A stretch of DNA of 31,101 nucleotides from positions 1-31,101 of the forward strand of contig JBHGXS010000036.1 of assembly GCA_041920565.1 (NCBI GenBank), written 5' to 3'. Below the pieces are notes generated by a model. It had not been told where the DNA came from. It did not search any database and saw only the letters and a list, made by a program, of their open reading frames with translations. Numbering within the stretch: position 1 is the first letter of the stretch; every line of letters starts with the position of its first letter. Origin of the DNA: JAGHKQ01 sp041920565 (GTDB lineage Bacteria > Bacillota > Bacilli > Bacillales > Bacillaceae_G). A program made the position numbers and the translations under genes. Shown piece by piece: positions 1 to 8,169 of this stretch.

Positions 1-15
1 CAACTCTCGAATCAT
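1..15 (-). CDS. Possible first codons of a minus-strand gene (partial)
   Basis: On the minus strand an ATG at 15-13 is preceded, after a 6-base spacer, by a GGGGAG ribosome-binding-like sequence (22-27). Only five codons (Met-Ile-Arg-Glu-Leu) lie in the window, so no family can be assigned. The call rests on the start and RBS geometry alone and could be chance. Confidence 0.2.
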
Positions 16-368
16 AAAAAACTCCCCAATCTTCAGCACCGTTTCTCCACTCCATCTAAGATGTTGTCTTGAAACGATTATCTGTTATTTTTGGGGAATT
101 TTAAACCGTTGTTATTGAGGATTTTATCACCGTTGATGACATATTTATACATCTTGTATATTTATATATATTGGATAAGCAAAAGAGAAAGTGTCATATT
201 TTTTGAGGGAAACATTACATGTATTTTATGTCAAATCCTGAGTAAGCATATCGAATTGAATAGAAAAAGCTTTCTTTTCAAGTAATTCCTATATATGCTA
301 TATTATTCTTACTATTTTTTTTTTTTTTTTTTTTTGAAAATTATGATTTTAAATCAAAGGGAATTAGT
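16..368. other. AT-rich intergenic region with a T21 tract
   Basis: I see no convincing gene here. A 64-codon frame at 91-285 has no good ribosome binding site and a composition that looks like translated AT-rich DNA. The notable element is a run of 21 T residues at 315-335, about 33 bases before the start of the bacillolysin remnant. The region presumably holds that gene's promoter, but no hexamer pair stands out. Confidence 0.5.
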
Positions 369-1019
369 TTGAAGAAAAAAGGGTTGGCATTAGCATTATC
401 TATGGGACTGGCTGTGACTACATTTGCTTCTGTACCAAGTGCTACGTTTGCAGCTTCTAAGAATGTTTTATCTACAAAAAAATACAACGAGGCAACCGGA
501 TCTCCGGAATTTGTATCTGGAGCATTAACAAAGCCTTCTGCTAAAAGCGCGGAAGCTGTTGTATTTGATTATTTTAATCAAAACAAAAACGAGTATAAGC
601 TCGGCGATAAGAGTGCAGAGCAGTCATTCACAGTAAAGTCCAAAGTGAAAGACCCGCTTGGTTCTACAGTTGTTCGTTTACAACAAGTGTTTAACGAATT
701 TCCGGTATGGGGTTCTACACAAGTAGCGCATGTAGATGAAAATGGTGCTCTTACTGTTGTATCCGGAACAGTAAAACCGGACTTGCACAAAAAGGAAAAG
801 TTTAAGTTCTTAAAGAAAATGACAGAGAAACTTCCGGGAATTGGATTAGATAAGGTTGGAGCTATTTATTATCGCGCAAATACGCTATACCTCACAGAGT
901 CCTCCACATTCAGCCAAGCACGTGCTGCGCTTGTACAAGCAGCTTCTGATTTATACGGTGTTTCTTCTGCTGAAGTAAATGCAGTAAAAAAATCCTTTGA
1001 CGCAGTAGGCGTATATTAA
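369..1019 (+). pseudogene. Bacillolysin (M4 neutral protease) with the catalytic domain deleted in frame
   Basis: The 216-residue product begins with a signal peptide (about 1-28, ending TFAA) and continues into a fungalysin/thermolysin propeptide (FTP) region up to about residue 143, with motifs such as VFDY and PVWGSTQVAH. From about residue 158 it switches to the extreme C-terminus of M4 proteases (GAIYYRANTLYL, FSQARAALVQAA, then a tail ending AVGVY). The zinc motif HExxH, the downstream zinc Glu and the catalytic His are all absent. Full bacillolysins have roughly 560-590 residues, so about 340-350 codons are missing while the frame is kept; the join lies near 798-843. The start is TTG, with AAAGGG at 355-360 upstream. 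It cannot be a protease, but a secreted propeptide-like protein could still be made. The assignment is from remembered family sequence, not an alignment. Confidence 0.8.
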
Positions 1020-1023
1020 TAAT

Positions 1024-1060
1024 AAAAGGAACCAGTCATTAGAAGGCTGGTTCCTTTTAT
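1024..1060 (+). terminator. Rho-independent terminator after the bacillolysin remnant
   Basis: Inverted arms AAAAGGAACCAG and CTGGTTCCTTTT flank a short loop, just after the stop codon. Confidence 0.85.
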
Positions 1061-1131
1061 GCAAAATAAAGGAATTCTGCTTCGTGCCAAGAATACAATA
1101 GTGGACGTTCATAAGAGAGGAGAATACGAAG

Positions 1132-2106
1132 ATGGAACTTACAGTAGAACGAGTGTTTACAAAAGAACTGTTACATAATGCAGCAGAACAATTCGGAGTT
1201 ACCGTGGAAGAGAAACCATTAGGGGATTTTGAAAATTATATATTTCAAGCTTATACAAAAGAAGGGGAAAAACGAGTACTGCGCTTGACGCACTCTTCTC
1301 ATCGAAAGCAGGAACAAATTCAAAGTGAGTTAGATTTTTTGCACTATGTGGGAGAACGGGGAGCACATGTAGCTCGACCGCATCGCTCAAACAGCGGAGA
1401 ATTTGTAATAGAGTTAAAAGCGGAAGATGGAAGCAGCTTTTTTGCATCTGTATTTGACTTTGCCAAAGGAACTCATGTAAAGGATAGCGATCCGACAGTT
1501 TGGAATGAGGAACTGTTTCGAATTTGGGGGAAAACGATAGGAAGATTGCACCGCCTTACTGTGGATTATCCGGTCACTGTACATCGTGTCGATTGGGAAG
1601 AAGATGAAAGGAGCATTATTGATATGCTTTCGGAAGAAGGAGAATTAAAGCAAATCGCTCACGAAATTGCAGAAGAAATAAAAACTCTTCCAAGAACGAA
1701 GGATACATTTGGTTTAATTCACAGTGATGTACATCACGGGAACTTTTTCTACGAAGATGGAGTTATGACTGTGTTTGATTTTGATGACCTAGCCTATCAT
1801 TTCTTTGTCCATGACTTAGCAATGGTGCTTTATTATTCTCTCCTCCGCAAAGAATGGACTGAAGAAGAAAAAACAATCTATGCTCGGAAGCAACTACAAT
1901 GTTTGCGGGAAGGATATGAAACGGAACATGTGCTGGCAGAAGAATGGTATAACCATTTAGGATTGTTTATGCGTCTTCGTGATATTGCCTTATACGGAAC
2001 CATTTTAAAAAAGTTTAACGGAAAAGAATTGCCGGAAGGATTTCAAAAGCTGACAGCCTCAATTCGAGATAGAGTGAAGAGAAGAAAGCCGCTAGTTGAA
2101 CTGTAA
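1132..2106 (+). CDS. APH-family phosphotransferase (protein-kinase-like fold)
   Basis: This is a 324-residue soluble protein of the aminoglycoside phosphotransferase/choline kinase superfamily. The catalytic loop HSDVHHGNFFY (residues 198-207) supplies the presumed base Asp199 and Asn204. The metal-binding DFD-like segment follows at 216-218 and runs into DDLAYHFFVHD. The N-terminal lobe (about 25-110) has the expected beta-rich nucleotide-binding pattern. A strong RBS (AGAGGAGAA, about 1115-1123) precedes the ATG. The gene stands alone between a terminator and the CBS gene. The substrate cannot be read from sequence; close relatives in Bacillus are usually labelled only phosphotransferase, and there is no specific sign of drug resistance. 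Confidence 0.85.
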   Translation: MELTVERVFTKELLHNAAEQFGVTVEEKPLGDFENYIFQAYTKEGEKRVLRLTHSSHRKQEQIQSELDFLHYVGERGAHVARPHRSNSGEFVIELKAEDGSSFFASVFDFAKGTHVKDSDPTVWNEELFRIWGKTIGRLHRLTVDYPVTVHRVDWEEDERSIIDMLSEEGELKQIAHEIAEEIKTLPRTKDTFGLIHSDVHHGNFFYEDGVMTVFDFDDLAYHFFVHDLAMVLYYSLLRKEWTEEEKTIYARKQLQCLREGYETEHVLAEEWYNHLGLFMRLRDIALYGTILKKFNGKELPEGFQKLTASIRDRVKRRKPLVEL

Positions 2107-2190
2107 GGTCTGATCTCCAATTACTTCCTTTACAATAGAAAAATGAAATCAGGAAAGTTGGTTACACTATTCTTGTAAGGAGGGATAATA

Positions 2191-2610
2191 ATGGCAACTG
2201 TGAGAGAAATTATGAGCACAGATATTTCCTGCTGCACACCGTTAGACAATGCTTATGAAGCGGCACTTTTGATGAAGCAGCAAGATGTGGGAGTCATTCC
2301 GGTAGTGGAAAATGGTCAGCTGGTTGGTCTTGTAACGGATCGCGACCTTGTTGTTCGCGGAATTGCTGAAAAGCATCCGGGATCCAGCAAAATCACAGAT
2401 CTGATGTCAACGAATATTGTCAGCGTATCACCAAATGATTCTGTTGAAAAAGCAGCTGAATTGATGGCAAAACATCAAATTCGCCGCTTGCCGGTAGTAG
2501 AAAACGGTCAGCTTGTTGGTATGCTGTCGCTAGGGGATTTAGCGGTAGAAGAGCAAGCAGATGAACAAGCAGGAATTGCATTACGAGAAATCTCGGAAGA
2601 TTATCATTGA
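2191..2610 (+). CDS. Two-CBS-domain protein
   Basis: The 139-residue protein consists almost wholly of two CBS domains (about 8-62 and 71-127). Each has the repeated pattern of small-residue strand, helix, then VVENGQLVG followed by D-R-D or L-G-D. A CBS pair forms a Bateman module that typically binds adenosine nucleotides. No enzyme, channel or membrane domain is attached, so it is a stand-alone sensor of the B. subtilis YhcV type, with unknown ligand and target. The RBS AAGGAGGGA lies just before the ATG and a terminator follows directly, so it is probably monocistronic. Confidence 0.88.
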   Translation: MATVREIMSTDISCCTPLDNAYEAALLMKQQDVGVIPVVENGQLVGLVTDRDLVVRGIAEKHPGSSKITDLMSTNIVSVSPNDSVEKAAELMAKHQIRRLPVVENGQLVGMLSLGDLAVEEQADEQAGIALREISEDYH

Positions 2611-2611
2611 G

Positions 2612-2641
2612 AAAACGCCACTGAAGAAGTGGCGTTTTTAT
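2612..2641 (+). terminator. Rho-independent terminator after the CBS gene
   Basis: AAAACGCCAC and GTGGCGTTTTT form the stem and T-run immediately after the stop codon. Confidence 0.88.
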
Positions 2642-2846
2642 TATGTATTCAAAACTGATTTATTTGTTTTCAGTGGATGTTTTATCGCTAAATATTATTT
2701 ATATTCCAAAAAAATACTATGAAATCCTAATATTTAACTGAAATAACATAAGAAAAATGTTATATTAATGATAAGTAAAATTTAACATAATTTACTTTAT
2801 TTTCTATGGTGTTTATGTATTCATCTTGAGGAGGCGGGGAGCCATC

Positions 2847-3998
2847 ATGGCCATTCATCATCAAGAACCGAATTGGAGTTTGATTACAGATCATTTACAA
2901 GAACCCACAACATTTACTGAATTGTATGAGCTTCTTACTCCGAGATGCTCAACAGGAAACGAAAAACAACGCGCTCTTGCAGCGTGGAAAATGAAGGAGT
3001 TTTATAAGAAAGAAAATTTGCTCCCATTTCTATATTATGCCAGCACAAAAATTAAAACGTTGCCGAGATTTCATAAAGATGAAATGCCGACTATTCTCAG
3101 AGTTGTGCGTCTATATCAAGAAATTGGTTTATATGAATCAGCATATAAATTAATGGAAGAGCATAACTTAATTCAATTTGCATTCACCTCATTACATTAT
3201 GAAGAATGGGATCCTCTTACATATGCTGTATCTTTAAATTATCTGATAGTAAAGCGCAAAGTATATGGTTTAGAGAAGCAAGATCACAAGATTTATGAAA
3301 AAGTAAAGTTTAATCAAGACTGGGCAGTTCATTATGCACCCCTATTGTCTCAAAAAGAACTTTTAGAGTTTTATTTTTGGTATATCCGCTATCATGCAAA
3401 ATATATGTCGATTCGTGAATTAGAAGAAAATATGATGGAAATGGCAATGTATTGCAACACTTATATTATCGATATTTATACATATGATCTTTCTGAAACC
3501 TATTATAAATGGATTGAGCTGTTTGCTCGCTGCCCTATTGATTACGCAGTTATTTCTGCGCATCGCGCAGTGTTAGCTCATTTAGGACAGCTTGCAGATC
3601 TCCCTTGTGCAGAAAAACTTGACGACTATTTATATGAAATAAAAGAATTGCTTGAAAATATGCACTTTCCGTTTTTAGTTCAGTATGAATCCTTCATTGG
3701 AAAACTAGTATCCTACATTCCATTTTATGAAGCAGTAAAGGTGCCGCAGCAGACTTTTTATTTTGAAAAGATTTTGTATGCATGCAAAGGGATAGAGTAT
3801 AAAGAAGCAGTATTACGAAACTATCTGTTTTCACAAATTCCGCAAAACTTTTCATCATTCATCAGACCGTTTTTGAGAAACGAAAGATTTCAATCTATCC
3901 ATGAAATATTATTTTACTGGCTTTCTGAACAACAACGGTTAGATTTAGAAAGCACATACGACTTAAGTAAAATTTATGAGCGGTATGCACTAGGATAA
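2847..3998 (+). CDS. Unrecognised helical cytoplasmic protein
   Basis: I do not recognise this 383-residue protein. It has no signal peptide and no membrane segment. It is rich in Tyr, Glu, Lys and Leu in heptad-like spacing, with segments resembling helical repeats (for example LPFLYYASTKIKTL and YQEIGLYESAYKLMEEH), so an all-helical TPR- or HEAT-like fold is possible. I place the start at the ATG at 2847 because GAGGAGGCGGGG (about 2829-2840) is an excellent RBS for it; an in-frame TTG at 2826 would sit upstream of that RBS. The preceding 200 bases are very AT-rich and include a short inverted repeat (2743-2749 with 2757-2763). A shared terminator follows. Similar lone proteins of about 390 residues occur in the B. 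cereus group, but I cannot give a domain name. Confidence 0.75.
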   Translation: MAIHHQEPNWSLITDHLQEPTTFTELYELLTPRCSTGNEKQRALAAWKMKEFYKKENLLPFLYYASTKIKTLPRFHKDEMPTILRVVRLYQEIGLYESAYKLMEEHNLIQFAFTSLHYEEWDPLTYAVSLNYLIVKRKVYGLEKQDHKIYEKVKFNQDWAVHYAPLLSQKELLEFYFWYIRYHAKYMSIRELEENMMEMAMYCNTYIIDIYTYDLSETYYKWIELFARCPIDYAVISAHRAVLAHLGQLADLPCAEKLDDYLYEIKELLENMHFPFLVQYESFIGKLVSYIPFYEAVKVPQQTFYFEKILYACKGIEYKEAVLRNYLFSQIPQNFSSFIRPFLRNERFQSIHEILFYWLSEQQRLDLESTYDLSKIYERYALG

Positions 3999-4031
3999 CA
4001 ACCATCTGCGAAAGCAGATGGTTGTTTTTTA
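3998..4031. terminator. Bidirectional terminator between convergent genes
   Basis: ACAACCATCTGC and GCAGATGGTTGT form a 12-bp stem with a GAAA loop, followed by T residues on the plus strand. It sits between the stops of the two convergent genes and can serve both. Confidence 0.88.
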
Positions 4032-5795
4032 TTTAAAATACTGGATAAATCCGTTATACAAAGCATTCGCAATCCGTTCTTGATATTGAGGATCAGCAAG
4101 TCTATTAGCTTCTTCTTTATTAGAAAGAAATCCAATTTCAACTAAAACGCTCGGTACTGATTTTTGACGAATAACCTGAAAGCTGCTGTCTTTTACACCA
4201 CGGTTATTCGCTGGCAGTTCCTTTATCAGAGCTTGCTGCATACATTCTGCCAACTCTTTGCTTTCCTTCGCAGTTGACGTGCTTTTGCTATAATAATGAG
4301 TTTCTACACCTGAAGCGGAAGAAGATGTAGAAGAGTTGGCATGTATACTTAAAAATGCATGACCTTTTGATTCATTAGATTGTTCTACCCGGTTTCCAAG
4401 CGATATGTAGTTGTCTCCGCTTCTTGTTATGATGACAGATGCGCCGCTTTGCTGGAGTTTGCTTTGTAGTTTTCGAGCGATATTTAAAACTATATCTTTT
4501 TCTTTTATGCCGTTTACTCCTACTGCCCCCGAGTCAAAACCGCCATGTCCTGGATCCAGAACAATCTTTCTTCCCTCTAGAACACGTTCGGAAGAGGAAG
4601 ATCCAGGTTCTTTCTTCGAAACAAAGGAACTGCTCACATAGCCCGTATTGTTATTAAATTGGATTTTGTACCATCCGTTTAATTCTTCTATTACAGTCAC
4701 AGCTTGATTTTTATATACTTTTCCTACAATAGTTCCTTGTGTAGAAGGAGTATTACGGACATTTAAAATATCGGCTTGAACAGTAAATGTTCCGTTGATT
4801 GGCTGCGGAGAAGGAACCGGATTGAAGCTGGCTTGTTCCACCTTCGAGACATAGTCTTTACTGACATATCCAGTGCTGTTATTGAATTGAATTTTATACC
4901 ATCCATTTAATTCTTCAAATACAGTTATTTGCTGATTCTTATGTACTTGTCCCATGATGGCTCCCTGTGTAGAAGGCGTGTTGCGTACATTTAAAATATT
5001 AGCTTGCACAATAAATGCTCCGCTCATTGGCTGTTGAGCAGAAGGAGGGTTGGAGCCGGCTTGCTCAAGCTTTGAGATATACTCCCCGCTAACATAACCT
5101 ACTTTGTTGTTAAATCGAATTTTATACCATCCGTTATTTTCTTGCCCGATAACCTGAACTGTTTGTTTAGAGTAGACGTATCCTAAAATGTCAGCATTTA
5201 TAGAAGCTTTGCTCCGCACTCTTAACATGGAAGCTTTCACAATGTAGGGAACGGATTCAGTTTCTTGCACACCAGTTTGTTCTGATTGCTGCGGAGGAGG
5301 CTGTATAGAAGGAGCAGAAACAGAAGTTCCTTCCTTCTTCACATACTCTCCGCTTATAAAACCGATTTGACCATTTACCCGTACTTTGTACCATCCGTTT
5401 TGTTCTTTGGAAATGACATCGAGTATGTATCCTTTCGTTACAAGACCAACGATAGGAGAGGCTGTATTCGGCTGTTTCCGAATTCTCACAGAGCTGCCTG
5501 TTACTTTATATACTTCTTTTGCAGAAGTAACTGTGGGTTGTTGTAAGTATTGTGCAGAAACATATGCTTTTTTTCCGTTATATACAATTTCGCCCCATCC
5601 ATTTAAAACGGATTTTACATCTATAGATACTCCTTTGTTCAGTTGTCCCACTTTTTTTCCGGTAATAGAAGGCGTTTCCCGCACATTTAATATATCGGTT
5701 GTGATCATAGGTGCAGCTAAAGAGACCGATGAAAAAGCAAGAAAACTTGAAACTGCAGCAGAAGACATTGCTGTATATTTTAGAGAGCGATTCAC
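4029..5795 (-). CDS. Secreted N-acetylmuramoyl-L-alanine amidase (Amidase_3) with five SH3b repeats
   Basis: The 588-residue exported enzyme hydrolyses the MurNAc-L-alanine bond of peptidoglycan. A signal peptide (about 1-27) is followed by five bacterial SH3 repeats (about 29-84, 96-152, 183-241, 260-317, 336-393) joined by Pro/Ser/Gln linkers; such repeats usually anchor the enzyme to the wall. The Amidase_3 domain spans about 409-588. Its zinc ligands are visible: His417 in DPGHGG, Glu432 in the IKEKD segment and His485 in SIHAN, with catalytic Glu553 in VEIGFLSN. The start is GTG with RBS AAAGGAAAGAGG. It lies 28 bases after the glucosaminidase gene and is surely co-transcribed with it. 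Repeats 4 and 5 are much more alike than the others, suggesting recent duplication. Confidence 0.92.
   Translation of the reverse strand: MNRSLKYTAMSSAAVSSFLAFSSVSLAAPMITTDILNVRETPSITGKKVGQLNKGVSIDVKSVLNGWGEIVYNGKKAYVSAQYLQQPTVTSAKEVYKVTGSSVRIRKQPNTASPIVGLVTKGYILDVISKEQNGWYKVRVNGQIGFISGEYVKKEGTSVSAPSIQPPPQQSEQTGVQETESVPYIVKASMLRVRSKASINADILGYVYSKQTVQVIGQENNGWYKIRFNNKVGYVSGEYISKLEQAGSNPPSAQQPMSGAFIVQANILNVRNTPSTQGAIMGQVHKNQQITVFEELNGWYKIQFNNSTGYVSKDYVSKVEQASFNPVPSPQPINGTFTVQADILNVRNTPSTQGTIVGKVYKNQAVTVIEELNGWYKIQFNNNTGYVSSSFVSKKEPGSSSSERVLEGRKIVLDPGHGGFDSGAVGVNGIKEKDIVLNIARKLQSKLQQSGASVIITRSGDNYISLGNRVEQSNESKGHAFLSIHANSSTSSSASGVETHYYSKSTSTAKESKELAECMQQALIKELPANNRGVKDSSFQVIRQKSVPSVLVEIGFLSNKEEANRLADPQYQERIANALYNGFIQYFK
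4617..4790 (-). repeat. SH3b repeat unit 5, near-copy of unit 4
   Basis: This stretch encodes residues about 336-393 of the amidase. It closely matches the unit at 4845-5018, sharing ILNVRNTPSTQG, EELNGWYKIQFNN and TGYVS at protein level and long runs at DNA level. Confidence 0.75.
4845..5018 (-). repeat. SH3b repeat unit 4, near-copy of unit 5
   Basis: This stretch encodes residues about 260-317 of the amidase and is the direct-repeat partner of 4617-4790. The linkers after units 3 and 4 are also similar (short Glu-Gln-Ala then Pro/Gln-rich), so the duplicated unit may include the linker. Confidence 0.75.
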
Positions 5796-5823
5796 TTTAG
5801 TTCCTCTTTCCTTTCATCATAGA

Positions 5824-7665
5824 TTATTGAAATACAGTTTTCACATGTGATTTGTAGATCCAGCCTTCTTGATTTGTATTCGGGAGCTTCACTTTGTACC
5901 AAGTTCCGCTGCTGTCCAATTCAATTGTTTTTGCTGCAGTTATTACTCCTTGGACATATGTATAATTAGGAATAGTGATGAGAGCGCGGCTTGAATCATT
6001 TGGCTGCTCCCGTACTACTGCACCGGTGCTCGATTCTACTCGGAGCAAATTATAGATTGACATGTAGCTTTTATATTGCGAAAAATTAAAGGTTGTCCAA
6101 TACACGCTATTATTTACTTTGATTTTTAACCAAAAATCGTTTGTTTTTTCTAAAACAGAAAACTCCGTTCCTTTTGCAAGCTTTTGCGATAATGCTGCTC
6201 CTTTAGGAGAATTGTATAAACGCAAGTCTTGGTTAGCTGTTCCTGTAATTCCTTGCGGATAGAGCACGCTGAATCCTGGAACAGGAAGCTCTTGAATCTT
6301 TACATTTGAAGGAGAAACAGTTTCATAGTCTGCAGCATTATATGCTTTCATCTTTTGCATATGATCGGCAATTTTTTGTGCCCATGAAGGATCCGAAGAA
6401 TATACTTTGTTGATTCCTTTTGTTTTGTCCCCTAAGAAAGGACCGTTAAAGCGATAATCTGTTGGTTCAAGATAGTATTTTCGTAAATAGGCTGCTTGAT
6501 ATGTAATGTTTTCTTCTAAACTATGAAAATAGTATGCACAATCATATGGAGCAGCGTTATAAGCTTTTAATCCAAATAAGTTATTTTTTCCTTTCGCAAT
6601 ATAGGATGTTCCAAATGCTGACTCATGCAGAGCCAATGCCGCTAAAAATAATTCGTTGACTCCGTATTGCCTGCCTGCATCAATAAAGAGCTGTCCCTTT
6701 CCTGCCAATATGCTTGTTTTACCGGTTTTCTTCTCATAATCCGCAATATAGGCATTTATAACTTGTGCCGTAACATTAGCCGGCTTGCGTAAATCAAGTT
6801 CTTTATACGAGCTTGCTGTTGCGGCAGGAAGAACAGCTGAAGGAGCAGTCGGTTGCGGTGCGGGAGAAACAGTTTGTTCCGGCTTAGAAACAGGATTGCT
6901 CGTTTTTACTACATAATCCCCGCTTACAAATCCAGTTTTTCCGTGAAGCTGAATTTGATACCATCCATTTTGTTCTTGGCGGATGACTTGCAAACTATCA
7001 TTCTTTTGGACGTATCCTATGATACTTGCCTTTGCATTTGGATTGCTTCTTACTCTCAGAGTAGTTGCTGTTACTTTGTAAACGGCATCTTGGTCATGTT
7101 GCACGGTCGGTTGCTGCGGAACCGGCTGTTGGGGAGCTGATACTGCCGGCTGAACTGCAGAAGACACTGAAACGTAACCGGAGTGTACCCATCCTCTATA
7201 GGAACCGCTTTGCACTTGAAACCATCCATTTTTTTCTTGTAAAATCTGTAAAACAGTACCGCGTTTTAACGTAACCAGGGGCTTACCTGAGGTACTCGGA
7301 GATTGTCTGATATTTAAGTTGGCGGTAGTAGTTCCTGTTTTTGATTTTATAGATGCAGCAGGTTCTGTTTGTTTCTTTAAATAGGCTTTAGAAACATATG
7401 CAGGTTTTCCCTTAAACTGAATTTGAGCCCATGTTCCGGTGTCAGAAACAACTTGAATGGATTCGCCGGCTCTTAAAGTGCCTAATAGGGAACCCTTTGT
7501 ACTTGGTATACTTCGAACATTCAGTTTTGAGGCTGTCACAACAACTTTGTCTCCCGAAGAAAATGAAGCGGCTTCGACAGTTGAATTTTGTATTTCTTGT
7601 CCAAGAGCAATAGAGAGAACGGATAGAGCTGCAGTACTAGAAATAATTTTTGTTACGTGTTTCAT
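5824..7665 (-). CDS. Secreted beta-N-acetylglucosaminidase with three SH3b repeats
   Basis: The 613-residue exported protein should cleave glycan strands of peptidoglycan. After a signal peptide (about 1-33) come three SH3b repeats (about 39-97, 109-167, 194-254) and a Pro/Gln/Ala-rich linker. The glucosaminidase domain (GH73/LytD type) covers about 290-445; catalytic Glu348 lies in ALALHESAFGTS, followed by the typical NNLFGLKAYN and a downstream Tyr-rich stretch. The last 150 residues hold two more beta-rich segments, the final one SH3-like (GTWYKVKLPN, then GWIYKSHV). RBS GGGGAGGAAGC precedes the ATG. The amidase gene follows after 28 bases. Family knowledge predicts a role in wall turnover or cell separation; muramidase specificity cannot be excluded. 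Confidence 0.88.
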   Translation of the reverse strand: MKHVTKIISSTAALSVLSIALGQEIQNSTVEAASFSSGDKVVVTASKLNVRSIPSTKGSLLGTLRAGESIQVVSDTGTWAQIQFKGKPAYVSKAYLKKQTEPAASIKSKTGTTTANLNIRQSPSTSGKPLVTLKRGTVLQILQEKNGWFQVQSGSYRGWVHSGYVSVSSAVQPAVSAPQQPVPQQPTVQHDQDAVYKVTATTLRVRSNPNAKASIIGYVQKNDSLQVIRQEQNGWYQIQLHGKTGFVSGDYVVKTSNPVSKPEQTVSPAPQPTAPSAVLPAATASSYKELDLRKPANVTAQVINAYIADYEKKTGKTSILAGKGQLFIDAGRQYGVNELFLAALALHESAFGTSYIAKGKNNLFGLKAYNAAPYDCAYYFHSLEENITYQAAYLRKYYLEPTDYRFNGPFLGDKTKGINKVYSSDPSWAQKIADHMQKMKAYNAADYETVSPSNVKIQELPVPGFSVLYPQGITGTANQDLRLYNSPKGAALSQKLAKGTEFSVLEKTNDFWLKIKVNNSVYWTTFNFSQYKSYMSIYNLLRVESSTGAVVREQPNDSSRALITIPNYTYVQGVITAAKTIELDSSGTWYKVKLPNTNQEGWIYKSHVKTVFQ

Positions 7666-7779
7666 AGCTTCCTCCCCTGAAGAAAATCATAATAATTATC
7701 TGAAATAAAAAAATACCAGCATCTTAACGAAAAAATCTATTCTAAATATAATGATAAATCTTGCTTGTCCCGTGAGCTG

Positions 7780-8106
7780 TTAACGATGCTCTTTATCAGG
7801 TTCAATTAAGAAAGTCTGATGGGAAACAACTAATAGAATCCCAATAAAAAATACAGGAAAAAGAGATGAAAGATGAAATCCGTTTGAAATAATGGTTATG
7901 ACGGTTGTCGTGATAAAAAAGCATGTTCCGTAAAGGTATTTAAATGCTTTTTTAGGCTTAATGCCGATAATTTCTAAAATTATTTCGCAAATCACATATG
8001 CAATTAATAAACTTAAAAATGCGGAATCAGCTTCTAAAATGAATAAACAGCAAATAAGACCAAAAAGTGCTAAAATCTCGATGACCATTTTCATATCTTT
8101 TATCAT
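7780..8106 (-). CDS. Small hydrophobic membrane protein, unknown function
   Basis: I do not recognise this 108-residue protein. It has about four membrane-spanning segments (about 8-26, 28-47, 58-75, 80-98), a basic loop around KPKKAFKYLYG and a charged C-terminus. RBS TAGGAGC lies ahead of the ATG. It sits on the same strand between the M23 endopeptidase (63 bases upstream) and the glucosaminidase (114 bases downstream), with no terminator seen on either side, so it is probably in the same transcript. Its position suggests a link to the cell envelope, but nothing in the sequence gives a reaction. Confidence 0.65.
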   Translation of the reverse strand: MIKDMKMVIEILALFGLICCLFILEADSAFLSLLIAYVICEIILEIIGIKPKKAFKYLYGTCFFITTTVITIISNGFHLSSLFPVFFIGILLVVSHQTFLIEPDKEHR

Positions 8107-8169
8107 TACAATAGCTCCTAACAGATATAGTGAAGTATGACAATTACAGAGAAATATTGAAAAGGTATA

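Noticed and set aside
91..285. 64-codon plus-strand open frame
   Set aside because: It has no ribosome binding site and its product is the translation of simple AT-rich DNA (many Tyr and Ile in a row); it is not supported as a gene.
315..335. T-run as part of an intrinsic terminator
   Set aside because: No stem precedes the T21 tract, so it is not a terminator.
1132..2106. Aminoglycoside resistance kinase
   Set aside because: The APH fold is shared by many metabolic kinases and nothing in the sequence or context points to drug resistance.
5386..5850. 154-codon plus-strand frame opposite the amidase gene
   Set aside because: It lies wholly antisense to SH3 repeats with clear protein homology and to the signal peptide; long antisense frames are a by-product of the repeat codon pattern.
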